Shown in pieces: positions 39,699-49,467 of a stretch of 64,000 bases of DNA. A program made the translations under genes and the position numbers. The first letter of the stretch is position 1. Each line of letters starts with the position of its first letter. This DNA is from JACVRW01 sp963808545 (GTDB lineage: Bacteria; Actinomycetota; Thermoleophilia; Solirubrobacterales; Thermoleophilaceae): contig CAWEGB010000002.1 in the NCBI GenBank assembly GCA_963808545.1, positions 62,001 through 126,000 of the forward strand, given 5' to 3'. A model generated the notes under the pieces. The model saw only the letters and a program-made list of their open reading frames with translations, was not told the origin of the DNA and searched no databases.

Positions 39699-41224
39699 TT
39701 GATCACCGAGACCTCGGCGTGCCGCTCACGGGCAGCCTCGGCCCGGGCCAGCGAGTCGGCCACCGCTCGCGCCGGGGCGATCTGCTCCACGGTGGTCCGC
39801 TCGGTGCGCTGGACCACGAAGTTGGGGTATACGCCGAGGGCCACGATCACCGCCACCAGCGGCACGATCGCGACCAGCTCGGGTCCGCGGACGTCATTCG
39901 ACTCGACCTTCGGCCCACGCCGGCCGTGCATCGTACGCTGGAACAGGCGAATCATGTACACGGCGGCCAGCACCACGCCGACGCTGGCCACCAGGCCGTA
40001 CACGAACTTGTCCTCATAGGAGCCGAACAGCACCAGCAGCTCGCCCACGAAGTTGGCCGAGCCGGGCATGGCCAGGGTGGCGAAGGTCACGATCAGGAAC
40101 AGCGCCGCCAGCACCGGGGCTCGTGTGGCCATGCCACCGAGTTGCGACACCGACTGGCTGCCCTCGGCCCGCGCGGCGATCACCCCGATGATGAGGAACA
40201 GCGGCACCACCACGAGCCCGTGGTTGAGCATCTGGAAGACCGCCCCCTGGGCTCCCTTGGCGTCGAGGGCGAAGATGCCGAGCACGATGAAGCCCAGCTG
40301 GGCGATCGAGGAGTAGGCCACCACCATCCGCACGTTGTCCTGGGAGAAGGCCAGGATCGAGCCGTACAGGATCGAGAAGACCGCGATGATGATGAACAGC
40401 TCCTGCCAGTGCTGGGAGCCCTCGGGCATGACCGGCAGCACGATGCGCAGGAAGCCGTAGACGCCGACCTTCGACAGCACCGCGGACAGCAGGGCCAGCA
40501 CGGGGATCGAGGTCGACCGGTAGGTCTCGGGCACCCAGCCGTGCAGCGGGAACAGCGGCGCCTTGACGAAGAAGGCGAGCGCGAACAGCAGCACGATCCA
40601 GTGCTGGGTGCCCTCGGGCACGGAGCGCTCCTCGAGCACGGCGAGCGAGAACGACAGCTCGCCGCCTTCCGGCGTGGCCAGCACTCCGAGGGCGATCGCG
40701 GCGCCGAGCATCAGCAGCGAGCCCACCAGCGTGTAGATCACGAACTTCGTGGTGGCCCGCACCCTGTCGCCCGTGCCCCAGCCTCCGATCAGGAAGTAGA
40801 AGGGCACCAGCATCAGGTCGAAGAAGATGATGAACAGAGCGAGGTCCTGGGCCATGAACGCGCCCAGCACCGCGGTCTCGGCCAGCGCAAGGTGGAAGAA
40901 GAAGAGCCGCGTGCGCTCGTGCTCCTTGAAGGCGGCGACGAGCGTGCAGGGCACCCAGGCGATCGCCGTGAGCAGGACCATGAACAGGTTGAGCCCGTCC
41001 ACGCCGAGCTGATAGCGGATGCCGAGCTCGGGAATCCACTCGTCGTCGGTCACGTACTGCAGCCCCGCGCCGCGATCGAAGTCGGCGAGCATGACCACCG
41101 CGTAGGCGAGCACGGCCACGGTGCCAGCGAGGACGGCCCAGCGCGCCATCCCGCGCGGCAGCACGGCGCCGATCACACCGGCGGCCAGCGGGAGGAACAG
41201 GATGATCGTCAGGTGGATGGTCAC
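39695..41224 (-). CDS. nuoM: NADH-quinone oxidoreductase subunit M
   Basis: This 509-residue antiporter-like subunit forms the middle section of the complex I membrane arm. FFDLMLVPFYFLIGGWG, FALAFFVKAPLFPLHGWVPETYRSTSIPVL (pump Lys and discontinuous helix region) and LAFSQDNVRMVVAYSSIAQLGF are typical. The start is a GTG overlapping the nuoL stop; the nuoN ATG overlaps its own stop. Intact, with no frame disruption. Confidence 0.96.
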   Translation of the reverse strand: MTIHLTIILFLPLAAGVIGAVLPRGMARWAVLAGTVAVLAYAVVMLADFDRGAGLQYVTDDEWIPELGIRYQLGVDGLNLFMVLLTAIAWVPCTLVAAFKEHERTRLFFFHLALAETAVLGAFMAQDLALFIIFFDLMLVPFYFLIGGWGTGDRVRATTKFVIYTLVGSLLMLGAAIALGVLATPEGGELSFSLAVLEERSVPEGTQHWIVLLFALAFFVKAPLFPLHGWVPETYRSTSIPVLALLSAVLSKVGVYGFLRIVLPVMPEGSQHWQELFIIIAVFSILYGSILAFSQDNVRMVVAYSSIAQLGFIVLGIFALDAKGAQGAVFQMLNHGLVVVPLFLIIGVIAARAEGSQSVSQLGGMATRAPVLAALFLIVTFATLAMPGSANFVGELLVLFGSYEDKFVYGLVASVGVVLAAVYMIRLFQRTMHGRRGPKVESNDVRGPELVAIVPLVAVIVALGVYPNFVVQRTERTTVEQIAPARAVADSLARAEAARERHAEVSVIK

Positions 41225-43230
41225 GAGCTCACGATGAGGAAGTAGAGGACCACCAGGGCCGCGCCGAACAGCAAGAGCAGCGCATAGGCGCGCAGGTAAC
41301 CGGTCTGGATGGCGCGGGCCACGGACGTGCCGGCGCGCACGATGCCGGTGGCGCCACCGACTATGAAGCCCTGCACGAAGTCGGTCTCGATCACGCGCCG
41401 GCCGAACGACCCGAGGCTCGACATCGGCCGGACGAAGACCGCGTCATAGAGCTCGTCGAAGTACCACTTGTGGAAGAGGAAGGCGTGCACCCGGCCGAAC
41501 CGGTCCTGCAGCTCGAGGGTGATCCCCCGCCGCCGGATGAAGAACACGTAGGCGAGGAAGATCGAGGAGACCGAGATGATGCCCCCGGCGGCCAGGCCGA
41601 CCCACTCGGCGGAGTCGGTGGGCTTGTCCTCCGCGTAGATCGAGCTCTCGAAGGTGGGCTCGAGGAAGTGCTCGAGCGTGTCGGTCACGCCGGGGATCCC
41701 CACCACGCCGGCCACGATGGCCAGAACGGCCAGCGGGGCCATGGCGAACTTCATCGGCCACGACTGCTCGGCCACGTGATGCTCGGGTCCGGGGAAGCCG
41801 ATCTCGGTGTCCTCCGCCTCGCCGGTGGCGGGATTCAGCGGTTCACCGTGAGCCACGTGGCCGCCCTCGAGCTCGCGGGCCTCGGGGACCGGCTCGCCGA
41901 AGAACACCCTGAACACCATCCGGAAGGCGTAGAACGCGGTGAGCGCCGCGGCGATGTAGCCGGCCACCGCCAGCACCACGAAGCCGCCACCGCGGTTGAG
42001 GGTGTAGGCGAGGATCTCGTCCTTCGAGAAGAAGCCCGAGGTGAAGGGAAAGCCGGCCAGCGCCAGCGCGCCGGCCACGAATGTGATGAAGGTGAACGGC
42101 ATGGCCTTTCGAAAGCCGCCCATCCGGTCCATGTCCTGGATCCCGGCCATCGCGCCGATCACCGAGCCGGCCGCCATGAACAGCAGCGCCTTGAAGAAGG
42201 CGTGGGTCATCAGGTGGAACAGCCCGGCGCCGTAGGCGGCCACCGAAACGCCGAGCACCATGTAGCCGATCTGCGACATCGTCGAGTAGGCGATCACCCG
42301 CTTGAGATCGGTCTGGACCAGCGCGATGGTGGCCGCGAACACCAGGGTGGCGGTGCCGATCACCGCGCTGACATCCGCCGCCGTGGGCGCGAGCTCGAAC
42401 AGCGGGAAGCAGCGAGCGATCAGGTATACGCCCGCGGTGACCATCGTGGCGGCGTGAATCAGCGCCGACACGGGCGTGGGGCCCTCCATCGCGTCGGGCA
42501 GCCAGGTGTGCAGCGGCAGCTGAGCCGACTTGGCGAAGGCGCCGACGAGGATCAGCAGGCAGGCCGCCACCAGCGTGCCGTCGTTGGTCGAGAAGACCTC
42601 GGGCGCGCTCTCGAAGACACCGACGTAGTCGAGCTGCCCCGTCTCGTTGAGCAGCAGGAAGGCGGCCACCACCAGGCCCACGTCGCCGATCACGTTCATC
42701 ACGAAGGCCTTGATGCCGGCGTGGGTGGCGGTGTCGCGCCGATACCAGAACGAGATCAGCAGGTAGGACGCGGCGCCCACGAAGGCCCAGCCCACGATCA
42801 GCAGGATGAAGTTGCCGGCCAGGACCAGCAGCAGCATCGAGAACACGAAGTAGTTGAGGTAGGCGAAGAAGCGCGAGTAGCCCTCGTCGCCGCCCATGTA
42901 GGCCACCGAGTAGACGTGGATCAGGAACGACACCCCGGTCACCACCAGGCACATGAAGACCGCGAGGGGATCGACGAGGATCGACACGTCCACGTCCACG
43001 TCCGCGGTGACCACGTAGCTCCAGGCGCTGTCCACGACCTCGCGCTCCTCGGCCGGCAGATCCTGCAGCGAGACCAGCGCGCCGATGGCGGCGAGGAAGG
43101 CTCCGAGGATCGCCCCGCTGCCGATCCAGCCGGCCGTGCGCCCGGGCAGGACGCGCCAGCCGAGCGACACGACGATCAGCCCGGCGAGCGGGAAGGCCAG
43201 CACCAACCAGCCGTAGTCGGTGGGGCTCAC
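41221..43230 (-). CDS. nuoL: NADH-quinone oxidoreductase subunit L
   Basis: This 669-residue distal pump subunit carries about 14 core helices plus the C-terminal lateral helix HL and a final helix. SAQLPLHTWLPDAMEGPTPVSALIHAATM and VQTDLKRVIAYSTMSQIGYM are hallmark segments, and GFFSKDEI lies in the later half. An insertion around residues 440-500 (HVAHGEPLNPATGEAEDTEIG) is polar and variable among relatives. The GTG start overlaps the nuoK stop. Confidence 0.96.
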   Translation of the reverse strand: MSPTDYGWLVLAFPLAGLIVVSLGWRVLPGRTAGWIGSGAILGAFLAAIGALVSLQDLPAEEREVVDSAWSYVVTADVDVDVSILVDPLAVFMCLVVTGVSFLIHVYSVAYMGGDEGYSRFFAYLNYFVFSMLLLVLAGNFILLIVGWAFVGAASYLLISFWYRRDTATHAGIKAFVMNVIGDVGLVVAAFLLLNETGQLDYVGVFESAPEVFSTNDGTLVAACLLILVGAFAKSAQLPLHTWLPDAMEGPTPVSALIHAATMVTAGVYLIARCFPLFELAPTAADVSAVIGTATLVFAATIALVQTDLKRVIAYSTMSQIGYMVLGVSVAAYGAGLFHLMTHAFFKALLFMAAGSVIGAMAGIQDMDRMGGFRKAMPFTFITFVAGALALAGFPFTSGFFSKDEILAYTLNRGGGFVVLAVAGYIAAALTAFYAFRMVFRVFFGEPVPEARELEGGHVAHGEPLNPATGEAEDTEIGFPGPEHHVAEQSWPMKFAMAPLAVLAIVAGVVGIPGVTDTLEHFLEPTFESSIYAEDKPTDSAEWVGLAAGGIISVSSIFLAYVFFIRRRGITLELQDRFGRVHAFLFHKWYFDELYDAVFVRPMSSLGSFGRRVIETDFVQGFIVGGATGIVRAGTSVARAIQTGYLRAYALLLLFGAALVVLYFLIVSS

Positions 43231-43526
43231 CCGCGGAGCTCCGACATCTCGTCAACGTCGATCGGGAGCCGGTTGCGGTACATGGCGACGATGATTCCCA
43301 GCCCGATCACCACCTCACAGGCCGCGATGACCATCACGATCAGGGCGAACACCTGCCCGTCCTCCGAGCCGTGCATGCGCGAGAAGGCGATCAGCGCGAG
43401 GTTGCCCGCGTTCAGCATCAGCTCGAGGCACAGCAGCACCACGAGCGGGTTGCGGCGGGTCATCACCCCGGCGGCGCCGATCACGAAGATGAAGGCCGAG
43501 AGGACGAGATACCAGACGATGTCCAT
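43227..43526 (-). CDS. nuoK: NADH-quinone oxidoreductase subunit K
   Basis: This 99-residue, three-helix membrane subunit couples quinone chemistry to pumping. NPLVVLLCLELMLNAGNLALIAFS holds the essential membrane-embedded Glu in helix 2, and VMVIAACEVVIGLGIIVAMYR the second one in helix 3. The start is ATG 43526, two bases after the nuoJ stop; its stop overlaps nuoL. Confidence 0.95.
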   Translation of the reverse strand: MDIVWYLVLSAFIFVIGAAGVMTRRNPLVVLLCLELMLNAGNLALIAFSRMHGSEDGQVFALIVMVIAACEVVIGLGIIVAMYRNRLPIDVDEMSELRG

Positions 43527-43528
43527 GG

Positions 43529-44110
43529 CTAGACGCGGACCTCGAGGGTCTCGGTGCCGGGGTCGCGCGGCCCGGACTGGCCGCCCTCCTCGGGCTCTAG
43601 CCCGCGCCGGCGCCGCGCCAGCACCACCGCGCCCACCGCGGCCACCAGCAGCAGGAAGGAGGCGGCCTCGAAGGCCACCAGCCAGCGGGTCAGGAGCAGC
43701 TCGCCGATCTCGGCGGGGGAGCCGAACACGCCCTGCACGTCCGGGCCGCCCGTGTCGAGGGCCTGGAGGCCGGAGGCCACGAAGGCGATGCACAGCTCCA
43801 CTCCGACGGCGGCAGCGAACAGTGGCCCGAATGTGTTGACCAGGCCGCCCTCAGGGCGAAGCGGCTCGTCCGAGCCGCCGATGTAGGCGACCACGAACAG
43901 GTACAGCACCATCACCGCGCCCGCGTAGACCACCACCTGGCCCGCGGCCAGAAACTCGGCGTTCAGGAGCAGGAACAGCACGGCCAGCGCGATCAGGTGG
44001 GCCACCAGCGCGAGCACCGAGTAGAAGGGGTTGCGCAGCAGCACCACGCCGAGCGCCCCCGCCAGGGCCCCGATCGCGGCTATGAAGAAGAGGACCTGCT
44101 CGAACCACAT
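43529..44110 (-). CDS. nuoJ: NADH-quinone oxidoreductase subunit J
   Basis: This 193-residue five-helix membrane subunit shows NPFYSVLALVAHLIALAVLFLLLNAEFLAAGQVVVYAGAVMVLYLF (in segments), containing the conserved YAGAVMVLYLFV of helix 3, whose pi-bulge takes part in energy coupling. The C-terminal tail is polar (RRRRGLEPEEGGQSG). The ATG at 44110 lies ten bases from the nuoI stop. Confidence 0.94.
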   Translation of the reverse strand: MWFEQVLFFIAAIGALAGALGVVLLRNPFYSVLALVAHLIALAVLFLLLNAEFLAAGQVVVYAGAVMVLYLFVVAYIGGSDEPLRPEGGLVNTFGPLFAAAVGVELCIAFVASGLQALDTGGPDVQGVFGSPAEIGELLLTRWLVAFEAASFLLLVAAVGAVVLARRRRGLEPEEGGQSGPRDPGTETLEVRV

Positions 44111-44120
44111 GGCGCGAGTT

Positions 44121-44654
44121 CTACTCGCCCTCGCGCCTCAGGGGAGTGTGCTCAGGGGAATCCGCGAGCAGCATCTCCTTCGTGAAGATCAGGTCGGAGC
44201 GGCTGTAGTCGGCCAGCTCGTAGTCGTTGCCCATGGTGATGGCGTCGAACGGGCAGGCCAGCTCGCAGTAGCCGCAGAAGATGCAGCGCGAGAGGTTGAT
44301 CTCGTAGACCGCCGCGTAGCGCTCTCCGGCCGAGACCTGATGCTCGGGCGTGTTCTCCTCGGCCACCACGCGGATGCACTTGGCCGGGCAGGCGGCCGCG
44401 CACAGCGAGCAGCCCACGCACTTCTCGAGCCCGGTGTCCTCGAAGCGATGGAGCTTGTGCCGCCCGCGAAAGCGCGGGTAGACCGGCGTCTTCTCCTCGG
44501 GGTACTGGATGACCACGGGCCCCTCCACCACCCGGCCCATCGTCGTCTTGAGACCTCGCAGGGTCTCGCCGAACACGCGGTAGACCGAGCCGAGGCCGCC
44601 GGGCTCCGGCCCGCGGTCTACCGGCTCGGCGGCGCTCTTCCAGTCAGCGGGCAT
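44121..44654 (-). CDS. nuoI: NADH-quinone oxidoreductase subunit I
   Basis: This 177-residue peripheral-arm subunit carries two [4Fe-4S] clusters (N6a, N6b). Both ferredoxin motifs are complete: CVGCSLCAAACP (Cys79, 82, 85, 89) and CIFCGYCELACP (Cys124, 127, 130, 134). The N-terminal 60 residues include the amphipathic helix that contacts the membrane arm. The ATG is 15 bases from the nuoH stop. Confidence 0.96.
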   Translation of the reverse strand: MPADWKSAAEPVDRGPEPGGLGSVYRVFGETLRGLKTTMGRVVEGPVVIQYPEEKTPVYPRFRGRHKLHRFEDTGLEKCVGCSLCAAACPAKCIRVVAEENTPEHQVSAGERYAAVYEINLSRCIFCGYCELACPFDAITMGNDYELADYSRSDLIFTKEMLLADSPEHTPLRREGE

Positions 44655-44669
44655 CGGTCAGGTCTCCCA

Positions 44670-45662
44670 TCAGGTCACCACCAGGACGATTGCGGTCACG
44701 AGCACGTTCAGGGTCGCCAGCGGCAGCAGGATCTTCCAGCCGAAGGACATGAGCTGGTCGTAGCGCAGCCGCGGCAGCGATGCGCGTATCCACATGAAGA
44801 ACAGGGCGCCGAGGATGATCTTGATCAGCATCCACAGCGGGGCGAGCGCGATCGGGCCGGGACCGTGCCAGCCGCCCAAGAAGCACGCGGAGGCGATCGC
44901 GGAGATCACCAGGATCTCCATGTATTCGGCCATGAAGTACGAGCCGAAGCGCATGCCTCCGAACTCGGTGTTGTAGCCGCCCACGATCTCGGCGTCGCCC
45001 TCGGGCAGGTCGAAGGGCGCGCGGGCGGTCTCGGCGAAGCCGGCCACCATGAAGATGAGGAAGCCCACGAACTGCGGGACCACGAACCACATGCCGTCCT
45101 GGGCTTCGACGATCTGGACGAGCGACAGCGACCCGGTGGTCATCACCACTCCGAGCAGCGACAGGCCGAGCGCCACCTCGTAGGAGATCAGCTGCGCCGC
45201 AGCGCGCATCGCCCCCAGAAACGAGTACTTGGAGCCCGACGACCAGCCGCCCAGCATCAGTCCGTAGAAGGCGAGCGAGCCGAAGGCGAAGAAGTAGAGG
45301 ACCCCGATCGAGACGTCCATCCCGTACAGCCCGAAGTCGCCGCCCCACGCGTTGAAGGGCCCGAAGGGGATGATCGCCATGGTGGCGACGGCCGTGACCA
45401 CCGAGATCACCGGGGCGATGGCCATCATCCAGGGCACGGCGGTGGCGGGGGTGAACGCTTCCTTGGAGAGCAGCTTGAGCACGTCGGCGATCGGCTGCAT
45501 GAGGCCGTAGGGACCGACGCGGTTGGGGCCGATGCGCGATTGGAAGCGGCCCAGGATCTTGCGCTCGGCGATCAGGATCAGCGGCACGAGCTGCAGCAGC
45601 ACGGCGAAGATGACGATCGACTTGACGATCATCACCAGGACCGACTCCACCGGCGCCTCCAT
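44670..45662 (-). CDS. nuoH: NADH-quinone oxidoreductase subunit H
   Basis: This 330-residue, eight-helix subunit forms the quinone chamber between the peripheral and membrane arms. RIGPNRVGPYGLMQPIADVLKLLSKE is the strongly conserved first loop; AETARAPFDLPEGDAEIVGGYNTEFG (read in two parts) is the third loop with the acidic E-channel residues. Its ATG shares a base with the nuoG stop (TGATG), giving tight coupling. Confidence 0.95.
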   Translation of the reverse strand: MEAPVESVLVMIVKSIVIFAVLLQLVPLILIAERKILGRFQSRIGPNRVGPYGLMQPIADVLKLLSKEAFTPATAVPWMMAIAPVISVVTAVATMAIIPFGPFNAWGGDFGLYGMDVSIGVLYFFAFGSLAFYGLMLGGWSSGSKYSFLGAMRAAAQLISYEVALGLSLLGVVMTTGSLSLVQIVEAQDGMWFVVPQFVGFLIFMVAGFAETARAPFDLPEGDAEIVGGYNTEFGGMRFGSYFMAEYMEILVISAIASACFLGGWHGPGPIALAPLWMLIKIILGALFFMWIRASLPRLRYDQLMSFGWKILLPLATLNVLVTAIVLVVT

Positions 45663-48121
45663 CAGGCCATTGCCGCCTTGGCGCTCGCCGGCCTCAGCTG
45701 CGCCGGGCCCTCGGACAGCGACGCGCCGGACACGAAGACGGCGCCGCCCGGGACGCCGGTTCTAATCGTCGCGGTGGCCGCCACGAGCAGGCCGTCGGCC
45801 TCCACCTCCACCTCGTCGCCCTCCTCGATGCCAAGCTCACGGGCGTCCTCCACCGACAGCTGCACGGCGGCGCCGCCCGCGAGGAACTCCAGGGAGGGCG
45901 AATGCTCGATCTCGGCGCCGCTCCACAGGCTCGGCGCCCTGGCCACCCGCAGGCCCTCGGGCGCGGCGGGCGGATCGGCGAGCGGATCGCTGGACAGCTC
46001 CAGCGACTCGAGCGCCGACGCCGCGTCCTCGTCCTGCCAGCGCACGCCCTGGCCGCCGATGCGGTCGAGATCGAGGCCGGCGTAGAAGGGCACCGCGTCG
46101 GACACGAGCGAGGTGAGGTGGGGCAGGCTCAGCGCCTCCACTCCGGCGTCGCTGCGCTCGCACAGCTCGGCGAGCACCTGCCAGCCGGGGCGGATCTCGC
46201 CCGCGCGGCCCAGCGCCTGCCGCACACGCTGAAGGCGGCCGTCGGGATGGGTGACCGTGCCCTCCTTCTCCGCGTAGACCTCGGCCGGGAAGACCACGTC
46301 GGCGTGTTCGGCCAAGGCCTCGTCGGTGAAGTGCGCGAAGGCGACGACCGCCGTGGCCTCCTCGAGCTCGGCGGCGGGCCGAGACGTCTCGACCAGGAGC
46401 ATCGCGCCCGAGGCGGCGCCGGGATCGGGATCGTCGCCCGGGGAGTCGGCCAGCCCGGGCAGCAGCCCGGGAGCGCAGCCCACCTCGCGCAGCCCGCGCC
46501 CGTTGGTGACCTCGGGGATGGCGATCATCCCGGACTCCGCCTTGCCGGCGATCCCCAGTGACTCGGCCACTGCGAGCAGCGCGTCGGCCGCCTGTCCGCC
46601 GCGCTCGCCACCGAAGACCCTCTCACCCCAGATGACCACGACGTCGCCGGCGTCCTTCAGCAGATCGGCCAGCGCCCGCACCGCCGCTCCGGCGTCGCCG
46701 TTGCTCAGCGGCCGCCCGGGCCGGAATCCCGCGGAGGCGCGCGCCCGCGCGGCGAGGGAGGCCACGTCGGCGCCGGGGGTGCGCGACGAGCCCAGCGCGG
46801 CCGCCAGCGCACCCAGCGCCGCCTCCGCCCCGCCGGGCGAGAAGCGCAGCGAGGCCGCGGCGCTGGCGTCGAGGCTCGAGGGGCGGCTGGAGGCCACCAC
46901 CACGCGCGCGCCGTTGCGGCGCGCCGCCTTGCGCACGCGCAGGTCGATGATCGGGGCCTCGTCCACCAGCTCGGTGTCGAGCACGAGGATCGCTCCGGCG
47001 TGGTCGATGTCCGACAGCCGGGCGGACAGGTCCGGGCGGGCCAGCGCGCGAGCCAGCGCTCCCGGCGGCGAAGCGCCACCGAAGATCCGCTGTGAGCCCA
47101 GCCCCTCGCGCAGGAGGTGCTGGACGAGGTAACCCTCCTCGTTGGACGCCCCGCCGCCCACGTGGGCGACGGTCGACGAGCCCGACTTGGCCAGCGCGGC
47201 GGCGGCGTCTGACACCGCACGCTCCCACGACACTTCGCGCAGGTAGCCGCCGTCGCGCACCAGCGGGGCGGTGACCCGCTCGGGCGACGCGAACGACTGG
47301 TAGCCGAAGCGGCCCTTGTCGCACAGCCAGCCGTCGTCGACCTCGTGGTTGTCGCGCGCCAGCACGCGCACGACCTTGGCGTCGTCGCGGATGGTGAGCT
47401 TGACGTTGCACTGCGCGGGGCAGAGGGTGCACAGCGAGCCCGAGTCCTCGATGTCCCAGGGCCGGGCGCGAAAGCGGTACGCGCGCGAGGTGAGCGCGCC
47501 CACCGGGCACAGCTCGATGATGTTGCCGCTGAAGGGCGCCACGTAGGGACGGCCGTCGTGAGTGCCGACGAAGGTGTGGTCGCCGCGGTCGAGGAAGACC
47601 AGCTGGTAGTCCTCGGCGATCTCCTGCGAGAAGCGCACGCAGCGGTAGCAGAGGATGCAGCGCTCCCGGTCGATGGCGATCAGCGGCGACAGCTCGAGCG
47701 GCTTCTTGAAGTGACGCTTGGGCTCGATGTAGCGCGAGCGCCCGGCGCCCCAGCCGTAGGAGATGTCCTGCAGCGGGCACTCACCGCCCTTGTCGCACAC
47801 GGGGCAGTCGAGTGGGTGGTTGACGAGCAGGAACTCGACCACGGCGTTCTGGGCGTGCTTGACCCGGTCCGAGGTTGTGTTGACCACCATGCCGTCACGC
47901 ACGGGCGTGGAGCAGGAGGTCTGCAGCTTGGGGATCCCCTCGATCTCCACCAGGCACATGCGGCAGGCACCCACCGGCTGGCCGAGCTTGGGCTCGTAAC
48001 AGAAGTAGGGGATCTCGACGTCGCCGTGCTTGGCGGCGTCCACGAGCATCGCGCCCTCCTCGGCGCGCACCTCGCGACCGTCGATCTCGAACGTGATCCA
48101 GTTCTTCTCGGGGCGGGCCAT
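45662..48121 (-). CDS. nuoG: NADH-quinone oxidoreductase subunit G
   Basis: This 819-residue iron-sulfur subunit of the NADH-oxidising arm has an N-terminal [2Fe-2S] domain with CYEPKLGQPVGACRMC and TSCSTPV. HPLDCPVCDKGGECPLQD supplies His/Cys ligands for N5, and CILCYRCVRFSQE belongs to N4. CTLCPAQCNVKL begins the molybdopterin-oxidoreductase-like domain and carries the extra N7-type cluster. The C-terminal half is divergent and cofactor-free, ending in a small beta domain. The ATG at 48121 is chosen because MARPEKNWITFEIDG is the normal beginning; in-frame sequence upstream is the end of nuoF in another frame. Confidence 0.94.
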   Translation of the reverse strand: MARPEKNWITFEIDGREVRAEEGAMLVDAAKHGDVEIPYFCYEPKLGQPVGACRMCLVEIEGIPKLQTSCSTPVRDGMVVNTTSDRVKHAQNAVVEFLLVNHPLDCPVCDKGGECPLQDISYGWGAGRSRYIEPKRHFKKPLELSPLIAIDRERCILCYRCVRFSQEIAEDYQLVFLDRGDHTFVGTHDGRPYVAPFSGNIIELCPVGALTSRAYRFRARPWDIEDSGSLCTLCPAQCNVKLTIRDDAKVVRVLARDNHEVDDGWLCDKGRFGYQSFASPERVTAPLVRDGGYLREVSWERAVSDAAAALAKSGSSTVAHVGGGASNEEGYLVQHLLREGLGSQRIFGGASPPGALARALARPDLSARLSDIDHAGAILVLDTELVDEAPIIDLRVRKAARRNGARVVVASSRPSSLDASAAASLRFSPGGAEAALGALAAALGSSRTPGADVASLAARARASAGFRPGRPLSNGDAGAAVRALADLLKDAGDVVVIWGERVFGGERGGQAADALLAVAESLGIAGKAESGMIAIPEVTNGRGLREVGCAPGLLPGLADSPGDDPDPGAASGAMLLVETSRPAAELEEATAVVAFAHFTDEALAEHADVVFPAEVYAEKEGTVTHPDGRLQRVRQALGRAGEIRPGWQVLAELCERSDAGVEALSLPHLTSLVSDAVPFYAGLDLDRIGGQGVRWQDEDAASALESLELSSDPLADPPAAPEGLRVARAPSLWSGAEIEHSPSLEFLAGGAAVQLSVEDARELGIEEGDEVEVEADGLLVAATATIRTGVPGGAVFVSGASLSEGPAQLRPASAKAAMA

Positions 48122-48138
48122 CGTCCCTCCGCGCTGCG

Positions 48139-49467
48139 CTAGGCGGCGCCGGCCTCCGCCACCGCGGCCAGCTCGCCCGCGCCCTGGGCCTCGACGGACT
48201 CGAGGTCGCGGCGCTCGCGGGCGGCCTCCATGTGCGCCTCGAACTCCGGGCGGAAGTGATCGATCATCGACTTGACCGGCATGGCCATCGAGTCGCCCAG
48301 CACGCACAGGCAGTTGCCGATGATGTTGCCCTGGACCTCGGCCATGATGTCGATGTCCATCGGCGTGCCCTCGCCCTCGTCGAGGCGCTCCAGCATCTTC
48401 ACCGTCCAGTTGGTGCCCTCGCGGCAGGGCACGCACTTGCCGCAGGACTCGTGGCGGTAGAACTCGGCCAACCGCAGCGCCAGCGGCACGAGCGGCTGGG
48501 TCTCGTCCACCACGATGATCGCGCCGGAGCCGAGCATCGAGCCCGCCTGGGCCATGTCCTCGAACGTGTAGGGCAGGTCCAGGTGGTCCTTGGTGAGCAC
48601 CGGGGCCGATGAGCCGCCGGGGAAGAAGCACTTGACCTCACGTCCGTCGGGCGGCCCGCCGGCCAGCCCGTAGATGATGTCGCGCACCGATGCGCCGAGC
48701 TCGATCTCGTAGTTGCCCGGCCGCTGCACGTTGCCCGATACCGACACGACCTTCGTACCGGTGGAGTTGCCCACGCCGAGCTTGCGGTACCAGTCGGCCC
48801 CCTTCTCGATGATCAGCGGCGTGTTGCAGAGCGTCTCGACGTTGTTGATCAGCGTCGGCCCCTGGTAGAGGCCCTGGTTGGCCGGGAACGGCGGCTTGAG
48901 TCGCGGGTTGCCGCGCTTGCCCTCGAGCGCGTCCAGCAGCCCGGTCTCCTCGCCGCAGATGTAGGCCCCCTGCCCGCGGTGGACCACGAGATCGAAGGTG
49001 TGGTCGGTGTCGAGGATGCGCACGCCCAGCAGGCCCTCCTCGTAGGCCTCGGCCACCGCGAGATCGAGCATCTCGGCCTGCAGCTCGTACTCGCCGCGAA
49101 TGAAGATGAAGCCCTTGTTCGCTCCCGCGGCGATCGAGCCGATCAGACAGCCCTCCACCAGCAGGTGCGGATTCTTCTGCATCAGCAGGCGGTCCTTGAA
49201 CGTGCCCGGCTCGGACTCGTCGGCGTTGCAGCACAGGTACTTGTCCATGGTGCCCTTGGGGATGAAGCTGGCCTTCTTGCCCATGGAGAAGCCGGCGCCG
49301 CCGCGCCCGCGCAGACCCGATTCCTCGAGCTCGTGGAGAACCGTCGCTGGGTCCATCTCGAGCAGCGCCTTGCGGGCCGAGCGGTAGCCGCCCAGCCGCT
49401 CGTAGACCTCGAAGGTGTTGAGGCCCGGCTCGTCGATGTTGCGCAGCAGCAGGCGGGTCTCGTTCAC
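48139..49467 (-). CDS. nuoF: NADH-quinone oxidoreductase subunit F
   Basis: This 442-residue flavoprotein binds NADH, FMN and cluster N3. GLRGRGGAGFSMGKKASF (51-68) is the NADH/FMN loop and HRGQGAYICGEETGLLDALEG the second FMN segment. ESCGKCVPCREGTNW with a later Cys in NCLCVLGDSM supplies the [4Fe-4S] ligands. GTG at 49467 overlaps the nuoE stop (GTGA). Confidence 0.96.
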   Translation of the reverse strand: MNETRLLLRNIDEPGLNTFEVYERLGGYRSARKALLEMDPATVLHELEESGLRGRGGAGFSMGKKASFIPKGTMDKYLCCNADESEPGTFKDRLLMQKNPHLLVEGCLIGSIAAGANKGFIFIRGEYELQAEMLDLAVAEAYEEGLLGVRILDTDHTFDLVVHRGQGAYICGEETGLLDALEGKRGNPRLKPPFPANQGLYQGPTLINNVETLCNTPLIIEKGADWYRKLGVGNSTGTKVVSVSGNVQRPGNYEIELGASVRDIIYGLAGGPPDGREVKCFFPGGSSAPVLTKDHLDLPYTFEDMAQAGSMLGSGAIIVVDETQPLVPLALRLAEFYRHESCGKCVPCREGTNWTVKMLERLDEGEGTPMDIDIMAEVQGNIIGNCLCVLGDSMAMPVKSMIDHFRPEFEAHMEAARERRDLESVEAQGAGELAAVAEAGAA